Assembly (NCBI GenBank): GCA_963969595.1
Contig: OZ018413.1
Location: forward strand, 10,778,211 to 10,842,210
DNA from: Neckera pumila
Taxonomy: Eukaryota; Streptophyta; Bryopsida; Hypnales; Neckeraceae
Direction of reading: 5' to 3'
Length of the DNA: 64,000 nt
In this document: in pieces, positions 1-10,638 of the stretch
How positions within the stretch are numbered: the stretch's first letter is position 1
How the letters are laid out: each line of letters opens with the position of its first letter
Translations under genes and position numbers: made by a program
The notes under the pieces: generated by a model
Databases searched by the model: none
What the model saw: only the letters and a program-made list of their open reading frames with translations
Told to the model about the DNA's origin: nothing

Positions 1-110
1 GAAACAACTTGGGTTAGCTGCCAATTTCATTTTTCTTCCTATGTAAATTTATGAAAAATAGTTTCAAAAAATTTAGCTCCTCCTCAAAGCAATCAGCTCT
101 TAAAAGAGCA
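1..110 (+). repeat. Fragment of dispersed repeat shared with 7.1-7.3 kb and 56.0-56.3 kb
   Basis: The opening bases (GAAACAACTTGGGTTAG, then GCCAATTTC) closely match 56190-56220, inside a TA-flanked inverted-repeat element at 56006-56317, and more loosely 7180-7210. It is the right part of one more copy, cut by the window edge. No coding potential is seen. Confidence 0.55.
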
Positions 111-683
111 GACAACCTTATCATAAATATCTTGTGTATTGAATTGTTATGTTTTTTTTTTGTTTTTTTTTTAAAACAGAATGAAACGGAATTTTTATTT
201 TTTTATTTTTTTAAAACACATGAACAAATTCCATTGATAGAGGAAAAAGTACATAGAACCAAAGGAGCACGTCCTCGGCAAAGATAATGAAACGGAATTT
301 CATTGCAAGAGAAAAAAGACAAGCCACCAGTCACAGGTGGCCTGGCGCGGGATGAAGTGCCATGTTAAAATTTCTGCCATGTTCTGATAACTTACCACCT
401 CCTCAATACACTATTTGTCAGTTATTACCTCAGTGTACACGTGTCCTTCTCAGCTCCACTGAGAGGCAGGCAGACTTCGGTTCAATGATATATCTGTGAA
501 ATTGCTTTTGCAGTTTAGGTTTCTGATAAATACCCAAACATATTACATAACAGGATTTATCTGACTGATCATTGTTCCAGAGAGTCAAAGGAAAAAAAGA
601 TCCTCTACTTGTGTCAAAAATTCTTTACTGGTGGAAAAAAAAAGGGGGGGAAAAAATGGTAGAATATTCTACTTCTGACATTG
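111..683. other. Intergenic DNA, no gene seen
   Basis: AT-rich with homopolymer runs. I see no coding exon, RNA gene or repeat end I can defend. A 78-codon open frame at 51-287 has low-complexity composition and no recognisable motif. Confidence 0.5.
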
Positions 684-1130
684 GTTTATCCTATTAGTGT
701 ATGTAACACTAATTTACCAAAGTTATTCCATTTTTTTTATTAATGTTAATGTGTGCCAAAATGCCATTGTATTATATACTAATTCTTACAAAATAGATTT
801 TTGTATTGACACCAATTTACACCCTCACTGATAAATAACTTAATGTTCAAAAATGGAAAAAATTAATAAATCAAAATTGTTATACCATTTTCAATTAATG
901 TGTACCAAAATATTATTGTATTATATGCTAATTCTTATGAAATAGATTTTGTATTGACACTAGTTTACATCCTCACTAATGAAATAAGTTAAACACTAAT
1001 GAAATAATTAGTGTCAATACAAAATCTATTTCATAAGAATTAGCATATAATACAAAACCATTGTATTATATAATAATTAAACACTAATGAAATAAGTTAA
1101 TGTTTAAAAATGGCAAAACTTAATAAATTA
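684..1130. repeat. AT-rich repeat with direct copies and a perfect 46-bp inverted repeat
   Basis: Two diverged direct copies of a block of about 150 bp lie at roughly 735-885 and 893-1009 (shared cores GTATTATAT-CTAATTCTTA and TTTTGTATTGACAC). The second copy is followed by its own exact inverted partner: 916-961 and 1010-1055 are perfect reverse complements over 46 bp, around a 48-bp loop. The left border motif TTTATCCTATTAGTG recurs near 1757 and, inverted, near 47870, so this is a dispersed non-coding family. Confidence 0.6.
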
Positions 1131-2214
1131 GAATCACAACGCAACAAGGGCATAACAAGGTTTTCTTTAGAAGTAGTGAAATATAATCGTAATGGCAAAC
1201 AATATTATTTTTGAAACTATTTAAAACACACACACTTGTGGATGAAAATGATAAAATGGATGAAAATTTTGGCAATTGTTTGTATAGAATCACGGATTGT
1301 GTAGACAAGGAAATGATCACTAGAAGGCCTACGACTGGTCAAAAGGGGGGGGGTGAATATTTTTGTTGCTCATTTTTCGTGACTTAGAGAGATCTGTTTC
1401 TTTCTCATGTAGGAGTAGCAACACGTCTTCTTTGTAGTTGTCTATTAAAAGAGGTTGGCACAAGTGGACAAATAACCCAATTCTGTTAGAATAACCCAAT
1501 TTTCTTGAATGTAATAAAAGTTGTCGAAGGTAACCAACTAGAGAATTGAAGAGTTCTTTAAGAGCCAACCAATGAAAGTTAAAGTATTTTGTATTTTTAA
1601 TATTAAGGAAAGTCTAGAGTCAGTAATAGTATTTGTATGACCAATATTAACTTCAAATATTAGTTGTTAATTAATATGACCTTTGAAAATTCTGAAACCA
1701 ATTTGTTAATAGGTATCTTGATCTCAATTAAATGTTTGATCAAGGTGATATACCTTACACTGATTTATCCTATCAATGCATATAATACTGCGTATTAAAG
1801 CTATATTGTTGTAATTTGTTGCAAATTATTAAAAAATCATTAAGTTCAACTAATTTCTACAAAATGCTTCATAAAAAGACATAGTTTATAAGTAATACTA
1901 ATTTTGAGCCCTTAATTTAGAATAAATTAATGCAGTATAAGAAAATGATTTAATGGTCAAAATTTTGAATTTGAAGGATGTAGGTCTTACCATCTTAAGA
2001 TTTTCTCCACCTAAAAGTAGGCTAGTTCAAAGCCACCTTGACTATAAAAAAGCATTGTATAAAGTGGGAGATATCAATATTGCAATTGGAACAAACATAT
2101 CCTCATTTTTTACTAAATCTTCTAGATTGAGTATTTATTGAGGTATAAAATATATATTTGTAGATGATAGAAATAGGAGCTCTATAGAGGCTTTTTATAT
2201 TGACATTTATAGAC
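1131..2214. other. Intergenic DNA, no gene seen
   Basis: AT-rich, with short open frames of no recognisable content. A further match to the TTTATCCTAT border motif lies near 1757. Nothing else could be supported. Confidence 0.45.
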
Positions 2215-2880
2215 ATAGTTTCTTAGAATTTTTGTGCACGCTCCTACGATGTCAAATTTTGCTATAATTTTTTTTATAGGTTAGGAAATGCATTGACTTT
2301 TGATGGAATTTACTTTTTATATCATTTGGTATTTGGAAGAACAAGTTATGACCTTCTAAGCTTATAATGCTTTATTCTAGAAAATTTTGAAAAAATTTGA
2401 AAATTTTCAAGTTTTTAATTTTTTCCTCCTCATAGGATATATAGAGAAAGAGAGCTTTGATTCTTTTGAGTTGGATAAGTAATGTGAAAAGTATGAAGAG
2501 TCTTATTTTGCAGGCAATTATAACACCTTTTTGAAAAAATTACATACATTTTCCATTAATGAACTCAGTAACAATTTTTCAAAACAAATGACATTCGTAG
2601 GGTGTAGATTATTTGCTCAAACAATCTCGCTATTAGGATTGAGATGTTTCAGTTTTTTTCTTGAACTATTAAAGATTCAATTTTCTTTCTACCTTGTATC
2701 TATTTTTTCTTCAATTTACAATTTTATCAAGTATAATTTTTTTTTTTTTTAAATTAAATCTTTTTTTCTAGATTCTTTATTCCATTCTCCACCACAATGG
2801 TTTAAGCCTCATAACTTTATAGTGCAAAAAATTCAAATTAAGGGATTCAAACATTTTACCTAATAAAGTAAGGTGGAAAA
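2215..2880 (-). mobile_element. TTAA-family element, decayed copy
   Basis: Internal blocks (GCTTTGATTC followed by a pyrimidine-rich stretch; AACAATCTCNCTATTAGGATT; a TTTCTACCTTGTATCTA block; CATAACTTTATAGTGCAAAAA) occur in the same order as in the complete copy at 8203-9099. Neither end retains the CCCCTAAAG terminus, so the borders are approximate. Confidence 0.55.
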
Positions 2881-3599
2881 ATGTAATTATTCACCTAATG
2901 GAGCAAAGCCTTGAGTAATGAGGAAATATTTTCATTTGTTTTCATATGTCAATTATTTAAACACTTTGAGTTTAAAATCAAATAATTGAAGAAGATCATT
3001 TGAGTGCACTCTAATAACAATTATGTTGTAAGTCATCCAATTCCTGACATTTACAGGACCCTCCCATTTGCACCAATCTCTCACCCATTTCTGCAAAGTA
3101 TATACGTTGGGCAAGCATTTGAGTGCTATTGTTAAAGAATGACATCAAGTTCACATCTATTTATGAAAAATTTAAGGTTGATAAAGATGTGTTGTAATAA
3201 ATGTTGGTTTTGGTGGGCTTAATTGTAATTTAATGCTTGTTAAAACAAGTTGTGACTTCAACCAATAAATGAGATGCTTTTAGAATGTTCAACTTGTGCT
3301 TTTAAAACACTCATCGAATTGGAATAGGGTGGTGGATCATTGATTTTTAACCTTTTTAAGATGGTCATAACCCCTACCTACTAAATTTTTATACTTTGCA
3401 CCAAATGTATTTGAAATTCATATCTATTTCCATTCTTATTAGATTAATATGATTTTATATTTCAATCAATTCAATCAATTCTTCCTACAAAAAATACAAG
3501 CAACAATAAGTACATTGCACAAAGTATCCAAATTTCAAATCTAGGTGGTCATAGGATGTTCTACTTTAATCATAATTTCCAAAATGTTTCCAAAAATTC
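2881..3599. other. Intergenic DNA, no gene seen
   Basis: AT-rich sequence without a recognisable gene. The left part of the TTAA-family fragment that ends at 3839 may begin here, but I cannot place its border. Confidence 0.4.
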
Positions 3600-3839
3600 A
3601 TCTTTGATTGTAGGAACACTTTGTGCACTTTTGGCTATTTGAAGAACTACATTTTTTGCTTAGGATGGCATAAATTTTTCTCCCAGGCATCTATTGAAAT
3701 AAAATAGTATTCTCTAAAAACTAATAAATTTTTCTACTTATAAAAAAGTTTCAAAAATTGTACCAAAAATTGAGATTACAGAAACTTGCATGAACTTTCA
3801 TTTGTCCCCTGAGGGAATACTTGGGACTTTAGGGGTTAA
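3600..3839 (+). mobile_element. TTAA-family element, right-end fragment
   Basis: It ends in GGGACTTTAGGGG then TTAA (3836-3839), preceded by the sub-terminal TTTGTCCCCTGAGGGA and the internal CCCAGGCA and AAAAAGTTTC blocks. These match the right ends of the copies at 14000-14940 and 37934-38753. The left part is lost or unrecognisable. Confidence 0.65.
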
Positions 3840-4427
3840 AAAGCAAATTAACAAGCATCTCATTTGAAGAGCGAGGTGAGTACACCAACTTTGTTAGGAA
3901 CTTCACCACGAAAGATGCTTGGTACAAGATTACCATCAAATTGTCGATACATATTACCAATATCTAAAGAAATAAAAACATGTATGTCATTTTTGGAGAG
4001 CCAATTTCTCACTTGTTGATTAATGACCCCTTTCTATAATAAAGCAAACCCATGCCCCTTGCCATTTGTAACCCATTAGAGACAATTTTAATTCAAAATT
4101 GCCTTGGATGAGTCACAATTGGTCAGTAGGTCCATATTACATGGAAGCAAGTTTAGGCACCTTACCTAGCTAAGCTTTGATTCTAGCAACATTTCAATTG
4201 TCTCTATGAAATTGGCCAATTTTAGAGTGTAAGGTGCATTGGTAATTTGGTATTAACCGTGATTGCCAACACCTCCATAATTTTAGTGATTTAGTGTGCT
4301 TTTAAAGTGGTTTATTTTCTTTGTCCAATATCTAAATTTGAGTTTTTTTGTACTTACTCAATATACTTTTGAATGTGCTTCCAACAATAAAAATTCCAAT
4401 TTCTAATTACCAAGCAGTGAAGAGTTA
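3840..4427. other. Intergenic DNA, no gene seen
   Basis: AT-rich, with no convincing exon and no repeat end. Confidence 0.4.
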
Positions 4428-4869
4428 AGGTAAAAGACCCCATTGCGGTCAAAATTAGGAGTGTGCACTCATATACCATCGTTGAAATTTTTCAAATTTT
4501 TTCCTACACGAAGATAAGTATGAGAGACAGTGAGGACATTTAAAATTATATTTTTGGGACCAATTATGAATTCGTTCTAAACTTTTGAAGTGATCAGCCC
4601 ATAGGGGGCTGTAGGCTACCTCATAACCAACAAAATATAAATCCAATATGGTCATCTTCCTATCCAATGCAGTCACAACATTTTCAAACATGGAAGACCT
4701 AAAACATCTTTTTTTACAAAGAATTTTATACTAAAAAGTTGGAAGTACCTATTGAGTTACTAATTACTCCATAACTATCATGTAAGGCATTGATTGTGGT
4801 TTGAAAAACCACAATGGGATCATTAAGTGTTCATCATGGGCCATTTGACCACAATGGGGTCTTTTACCT
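4428..4869. mobile_element. TA-flanked MITE with 26-bp terminal inverted repeats
   Basis: The left end 4428-4453 (starts AGGTAAAAGACCCC) and right end 4844-4869 are reverse complements at 25 of 26 positions. Both ends are bordered by TA (4426-4427 and 4870-4871), as expected for a Tc1/mariner-type target duplication. The 442-bp interior has no transposase frame, so it is non-autonomous. The AGGT...ACCT termini and TA flanks are shared with 6215-6476, 29235-29373 and 56006-56317. Confidence 0.7.
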
Positions 4870-5346
4870 TACTAGAGTTCAATGTTCAGTGAAGGCAAAT
4901 TCTGAAGTGCATTGAGGATGACCTAAGTCAAAGCCCGAGATTTATTTTTTTCCAGATAGAAATTTTATAGATTTTTTCACCCGGTTTTTTTCCGATGTGT
5001 TCAAATTGCAATCAATTTTTTCCCCAATTCCACTGGCTAACAATGACAATGAACTAACCGGTGGTTGTCCCCGAACATTGACCTACCTGTACGAAACATT
5101 TTGAGAGCCCCTGTGGTTTGCTCTTATCACTCTTCTGACTTCTGAGTAAAAGCTCAAAATCGGCTCATCATGATAACCAGGAATAAGTTCATACAGCCAG
5201 CCAACATGAGAGTAAAGACCCAAACTATATAAGAAATAGTATAACTGTATTATACTCCGGGAATCTCAGCCATTCCTTCATTTCTTGCCCAAAATTCAAT
5301 CCTATCACATTCCATCACCACATTCCAATCATCGAAAGCCGGGCCA
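4870..5346. other. Intergenic DNA, no gene seen
   Basis: Less AT-rich than its surroundings. A CTATATAAG sequence near 5226 resembles a TATA box, but no exon follows before the inverted-repeat element at 5356. I call no gene. Confidence 0.4.
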
Positions 5347-5355
5347 AAGTTTGCG

Positions 5356-5631
5356 GGTCGAGCTTATAGTTGTATGACAAGCCCCTTGCGGAGGTAAAGA
5401 CCAAGGTGAATGTAAAAAAAAAAAGACTCCCTATTTTGTGCCGTCTTTGTTCAATTGTTAACACCTCTCCTTGCTAATTTGGGGCCTGTGATTGCAAACA
5501 TGAACTTAAGATTTGCAAAAAAATTCATGCATAGCAAAAAAAACATTCTTGCATTTTTCCCAGGGGTAAAAAAGGGGAGGGGGGCAAAACGGCCTCCGCA
5601 AGAGGCTCATCATACAACTATAAACTCAACC
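5356..5631. mobile_element. Mutator-type MITE with 9-bp target site duplication
   Basis: Terminal inverted repeats of 39 bp lie at 5356-5394 (starts GGTCGAGCTTATAGTTG) and 5593-5631, identical at 34 of 39 positions. The element is bracketed by the exact 9-bp direct repeat AAGTTTGCG at 5347-5355 and 5632-5640. A 9-bp duplication with long terminal repeats is the signature of the Mutator superfamily. The interior of about 200 bp has no transposase. A diverged relative of the left end lies at 36989-37028. Confidence 0.8.
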
Positions 5632-5640
5632 AAGTTTGCG

Positions 5641-6214
5641 GTGATTCTGTACTATGGTAGCAGCAAGCCCTGGTAACATTTGCAGCAGTTCTGTTTGCAA
5701 AATTGAATTGATTTGTTGAGATTTTCATTGTTTATTTTTGTAAATGTTGGTTGGCCAATCCAATTGTGCCACGCGGTGCTTTGTCTTCTTCACCCCCCCC
5801 CCAAAAAAAATGCGACAATTTTTTGGGTCAACAAACTGCTGATACCGGTGGGTGAGAGAGTTGGAAATGAGTGAGGGCTGCACAAATGGGGCTGACATGA
5901 CCACGGAATTTCTGATGATGCTATTCAATGCCTCGGTCATCATCAAGTGACTGGAAATTTGTCAATTGGCAGTGTCCTACAAAGCGGTCCGGGGTCCGTT
6001 GGTCCGTCCATTTGGGAGGCCCTTGTTCCGTCACCAGTCCCCCGTGCAAGAGGTCCGTTGCAGCTTTCTGCAGTCAACTTTTTCTTACCACATGGGGTTG
6101 CTTCAAAATTGACAAGTCTCGATCTCCGGCAATTACACTTTACAAAACGAATTTGAAACCTTCAAGAGCCTCCTCGTGGCTCCCATGAAATTCACATGAC
6201 TTGTTGTTGACATA
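5641..6214. other. Intergenic DNA of higher GC, no gene seen
   Basis: Positions 5930-6190 are GC-rich and carry overlapping open frames in several phases, but none shows a domain, and splice signals and codon bias do not single one out. Origin unknown. Confidence 0.4.
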
Positions 6215-6476
6215 AGGTGGGTACACCCAAAACCTTAAACCGTCATCTATATTCTCTGTACATCTCCAAAATCAGTTCTGTACCTATGTGGAAGAAATGC
6301 TTTTAGAACCAAACTTTGTTCCTTAATAACTTTTGCATACAGTATCTAAATGCTACGTTCTTTGGTGCATTGGAAACTCCTTTCACTTGCCAATAAGACT
6401 GTATGAAAATTTGACCAGCCTAATAACAGTAACTAGGCACAGTACCAATTTGTGGCGGTTTTGGGTGTACCCACCT
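6215..6476. mobile_element. TA-flanked MITE with perfect 20-bp terminal inverted repeats
   Basis: The left end 6215-6234 (AGGTGGGTACACCCAAAACC) and the right end 6457-6476 are exact reverse complements, flanked by TA on both sides. The 262-bp element has no open frame of note. A short diverged copy with the same termini sits in an intron of the bHLH gene at 29235-29373. Confidence 0.75.
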
Positions 6477-8202
6477 TACTTGTTACATTTTCTGATTTTC
6501 AAATTTTCAATCTAAGAAGTATTTAAAATTTTATTTAGGAAATGTAGTCTAATAGAGAAAGCAAGCAAACATATTATTTTTTCAATGCAAGGAATAGTAG
6601 GGATGCAAGAAAAAAAAAATTCTTGGACATTTCTAGTCTTTATACTATACAAACAAGCTGGTTACTGAGATTTTATTTTCAAATTTGTATTTGTATTTTT
6701 AGCAATTTTAAAAATGCAAGGTTTAAATTGGTGTGATCATGAATATAAAATAATTAGATGATTTTTGATCTTTTTGAAAATGTTTTTTTGCCTATGAAGT
6801 TGATCATCTAAAATTGTTATAATCTAAAAATCCAACGGTCAATATTTTCCACAATTAAATTCATACATACTAGTCAAAGTAGTCTTTACTTTGCGGTTAG
6901 AATTAAAAATTTCATACATTCATGTGCAACAAAATATGAAAGTGGGACAATTCATTGAAAACCTCCATAGTCAAAAAGTTGTTAGGCCTTGAGGGGTTAA
7001 AGTGCTCAAGCGCTAATATCGCCCACCCCCTAAAATGTACAATGTTTGTACATGTTGATTTTTGTTGTACTAGAACTGTACAAATTGTACACATATGAGG
7101 AGGTGGGCAATTTTAGAGCCTTCAGGCATTTCAACTTCAAAAATTCATAACTAATTCTATAAAGCTCCAAAAAATATGCAATGACTTGGATTAGATATCA
7201 ATTCCATTTGTCTTTATACTATAATTTATTGAAAAATGTTTCAAGATATCAAACCTCTCCAAATTCAATTTCATTTCTTAAATGGGCACTTTATGGATCT
7301 CTTACCTTAACCTCAAAAAATAAATTGAATGTAAAATTACAAGGGCAATTCTTTAACAAACCTAGAGTGGATAATATTGTTGAAAAAAGGCTTTAAAAAC
7401 TTGCTTCCAATGGAGCAAGAGCTAGCCATGTCCTTTATCTGTACTAACACTCAAAAAAATGTTGAATGTAAATTGCAAGGATAATTCTTCAACAAACTTA
7501 GAATATCAGATGTTGTTGAAAAGGGCTTTGAAATTTTTGTCAAAATATTCCTCCTAATTCAAATAATTGAAAACATTTAAAAATCATAAACTCTGCTACA
7601 TATGGTTTGAGTTTGGACGGAATAATGTGGACAATGTGAAAAATGTACAAAGCATAGTGAATGACAAATCAAAAGATGGGATCTTCCAAGTAGCTCTAAA
7701 CTCTTATAATGGATTTTTTTCTCATTATTTCAATTGTTGGAAATTTAGTTAAATCAGTAGTGAAGTCATTATTATTATTTCGAAGATTCTTTAGACAGAA
7801 TTCAATCTTTTTCCTGAGGTTCAAAAATTAAGACAAATAAATTATATATGGACTTTATACATGGATAATTTGCATATTTTTTACCAGAATTTCTAGAATT
7901 ATTTATGAAATGTCAAAGTTGAAGCTTCTATAAAGTTTCTATTTCTATCACGTACAAGCAATATACATTTCATATTTCAATATGTAGTGAATCTTGAAGA
8001 TTTAGTAGAAAATGAGAATATATTTGTTCCAATATCAATGTCCACTTATAGAATGCTTTAATATAGAGTTTAGAGCTTGGAAGGATTCTATTTTTTTGTT
8101 CAAAGTCACCTTTATATTTGTTGGCGATTGAGAGGTGACTCCAATGATTCTTAGCATTTATTATTTGACGTTGTATGAAAGTCACCTTTCATTGCATGCC
8201 TC
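6477..8202. other. Intergenic DNA with a dispersed-repeat segment near 7085-7305
   Basis: AT-rich. Positions 7085-7305 resemble 56098-56317 (shared TTCATAACTAATTCTA and CCAAAAAATATG blocks, and a right end like TTACCTTA), so this is a decayed copy of that element. Elsewhere I see nothing. Confidence 0.45.
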
Positions 8203-9099
8203 TTAACCCCTAAAAGACCATTGTCTATTCGAGGGACAAATGGGATTTCGGGAAGGTACCTATGGGCTAAATTTTTGTCATGATTTTCTGAAACTTGTTT
8301 TGGAGATAGAAAAACTATTAAGCTTTGTGGGAATATAGTTTTTTTTCAATCAGTGCTTGGGAACAAAAGTTATGTCCAAACAAGCTCAAAACAGGGGAGA
8401 AGAGGCAACAAAAAATTTAATTAAATTTTTTTTTCCCCTTATAGATTATATTTTTGTCTATTTGGGAAGCTTTGATTCATTTCATTTAGATTTTTATGAG
8501 AAATTTTTGGACATTCTTGTTTTTTGTGCAATTAAAGCATCTTCTTGGAAAAAATAACTTATAGGATTCATTTTGGAATGCAATTTTTCAAAAAAAGTTC
8601 CACATGGTTTAGTTTTTGTGCTAGAACAATCTCACCATTGGAATTAGTGCATTTTAATTCCGTCTAAAAGATATTAATACTTTAGATTTTCCTTCTATCT
8701 TGTACCTACTTCTACTTAACAATTTTTCTAAGAATGAAAATTAAGTTTTTTTGAATTTCTTTTTTTTCCCTAGACTCTCAACTCAATTCTCTACTAGAAA
8801 GCTTAAAAGCTTAGAACTTTGTAGTGCAAAAAAATTAAGTTAAAAATGTTCAAAGTCAAAAATCTAGTCCTACAATGTGCTAAAAACTTGTTTTTTTCAC
8901 TTCAAACGCAAATATCTTGCAATCTGTGCAATCAAAAAATTCTGAAATTGTTTCCACACATTCTCATACTAGTTAGGTATGAGATTCTATGGTTAGATGT
9001 GCAAAAAAAACAATTTTTAAATTTTTTTACTATTTGCTCTAGAAATGGCAATTTTGAGAGTTTTTTGGCAGAAAAAAAGCCTTGGTCCTTAGGGGTTAA
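8203..9099 (-). mobile_element. TTAA-family element, complete copy
   Basis: It is bounded by TTAA at 8203-8206 and 9096-9099, with inverted ends CCCCTAAAAGACCA and TGGTCCTTAGGGG. At 897 bp it contains no transposase frame. It has the sub-terminal palindrome region (CCATTGTC...GACAAATGG) and the internal blocks CAAAAGTTATGTCC, AGCTTTGATTCATTTCATTTAG-like and AACAATCTCACCATTGGAATTA shared by the family. TTAA targets and CCC-type termini are typical of piggyBac-like elements; that assignment is inference. Confidence 0.8.
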
Positions 9100-9392
9100 A
9101 TAACTCTTCAACTTCCCACTTGGTTGGTTTTGACAACTTTTGTTGAGTTCAAAATGCACTTTGTCGGATTTGGGTCATTTGGCCGGATGTGAAGACCCTT
9201 GTGAAGACTTCTTTTTTAGATAATTGCAAAGAAGATGTGTTGCTAAAGATACTCCTACCTGAGTAGAAACTTGCTGGTGACAATCTCAATCAAGAAAATA
9301 AACCACAAAAAGATCCGCACCACCAATTCAACTTGATGTAGGCATTCTAATGATAATTCCTTTATCCACATAAGCCATATTTTTGTAGTAAT
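9100..9392. other. Intergenic DNA, no gene seen
   Basis: A short AT-rich spacer between two transposons with no visible feature. Confidence 0.4.
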
Positions 9393-9597
9393 CACTACAA
9401 GAAAAAGGGTTGTTTTAAGTATAGTTCTCATAGTATCGTCTTTTTAGAAATGACCTTTAAATAAGTTTTTTTAAGTAAAATTTTACTAAAAAGATTGTCT
9501 TTTTAGTAAAATTTTACTAAAAATCTTACTTAAAGGTCATCACTTAAAAAACTATACTACTAGGGCTATACTTAAAACACCCCTTTATCTTGTAGTA
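9393..9597. mobile_element. CACTA (En/Spm-type) mini-element
   Basis: The left end starts CACTACAAGAAAAAGGG, the standard plant CACTA terminus. The right end is its reverse complement over 32 bp with four mismatches, one being the last base. A 3-bp target duplication AAT flanks it at 9390-9392 and 9598-9600. The 205-bp body is itself largely palindromic (TAAAATTTTACTAAAAA copies facing each other), so it would fold along its whole length. There is no transposase; it is non-autonomous. Confidence 0.82.
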
Positions 9598-10089
9598 AAT
9601 GATTGCCAATTTTTTTGTCCATCTTAATTAATGTAATCTATATGAGTGTGTAATTTCTATCTAATTCCAACAATATTATTGATGTCCACTCCAACCATAT
9701 ATCAAAGTTTGTAAGAAAAAAACTTGTTCTCTTCTAAGTGAGTTAAATGGATCCACTGCGGATACTAATGGCAACATGCCCATAGTGGACATAATTGTCA
9801 TGGTGGTGTACATTTCAAAATTTGAATATACACTATTATTCCAATAGCATCCTCAGCAAGTCTATTTACCTTAATCTAAATATTAATCTATAAGATTCTA
9901 AATTTTTAAGAGCCATTAATAGATACTAACAATTACATAATGAATCCAAGAAGGAAACTAGGTCCATTGTGTCATGACCTTAATGGTAGCAAGCCCAACT
10001 CTAGCATAAACATCATAGTGGTGCACATTTCAAAACTTGAATGTACACCATGATTCCAATGTTGCATACAATTGGCTTGCACATTTCAA

Positions 10090-10638
10090 AAAATAACTTA
10101 TTGAATTCATTTTTGAATGCAATTTTTTCAATTTTTTCAATTTTTTTTTGAAAAGGTTAACTTTGTTTGCATGAACAATCCCACCGTTGGGATTATGGTG
10201 TTTAAATTCCAACTAAGAGCTATTCATGATTTAGTGTTTCATTCAATTTTGAACCTACTTCTACTTAACAATTTTTTTATATGTGAACATCAAGTTTTGA
10301 CATTCTAAATTTTTTTTTCACAACTCTCAACTCAAATGTTCAATAAAATCCAATGGTGTGTAGTGCAAAAAAAATCTACAAATGGCCGTCAAAGTCATTT
10401 GAAATTACAGGCCACAGTCCAAAAAAAATTCTTTTTTAAACTTCAAATGCTAATATCTTCCAATCCGTACGGTCAAACTTCATGAATTTCTTACAACATG
10501 ATCTAAGACAAGTGAAATACAAGATCCTATAGTTAAATTAAAAAATATATATTTTATGTTTTTTTGAGTAATTGCAGAAAAAATGGCAATTTTCAGTGGG
10601 TTTGGAGCCAGAAAATGCCTTGGGCCTTTAGGGATTAA
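10090..10638 (-). mobile_element. TTAA-family element, left-truncated copy inside the array
   Basis: It ends in GGGCCTTTAGGGATTAA (TTAA 10635-10638) and carries the internal blocks for the last 550 bp of the family in - orientation. The opposite end is missing. Confidence 0.65.

Noticed and set aside
5928..6188. Overlapping short frames in a GC-richer patch
   Set aside because: Several phases are open at once, as expected from composition; no homology could be recognised.
6979..7000. GGCCTTGAGGGG then TTAA, resembling a TTAA-family right end
   Set aside because: No other family block lies upstream, so it is probably a chance match.
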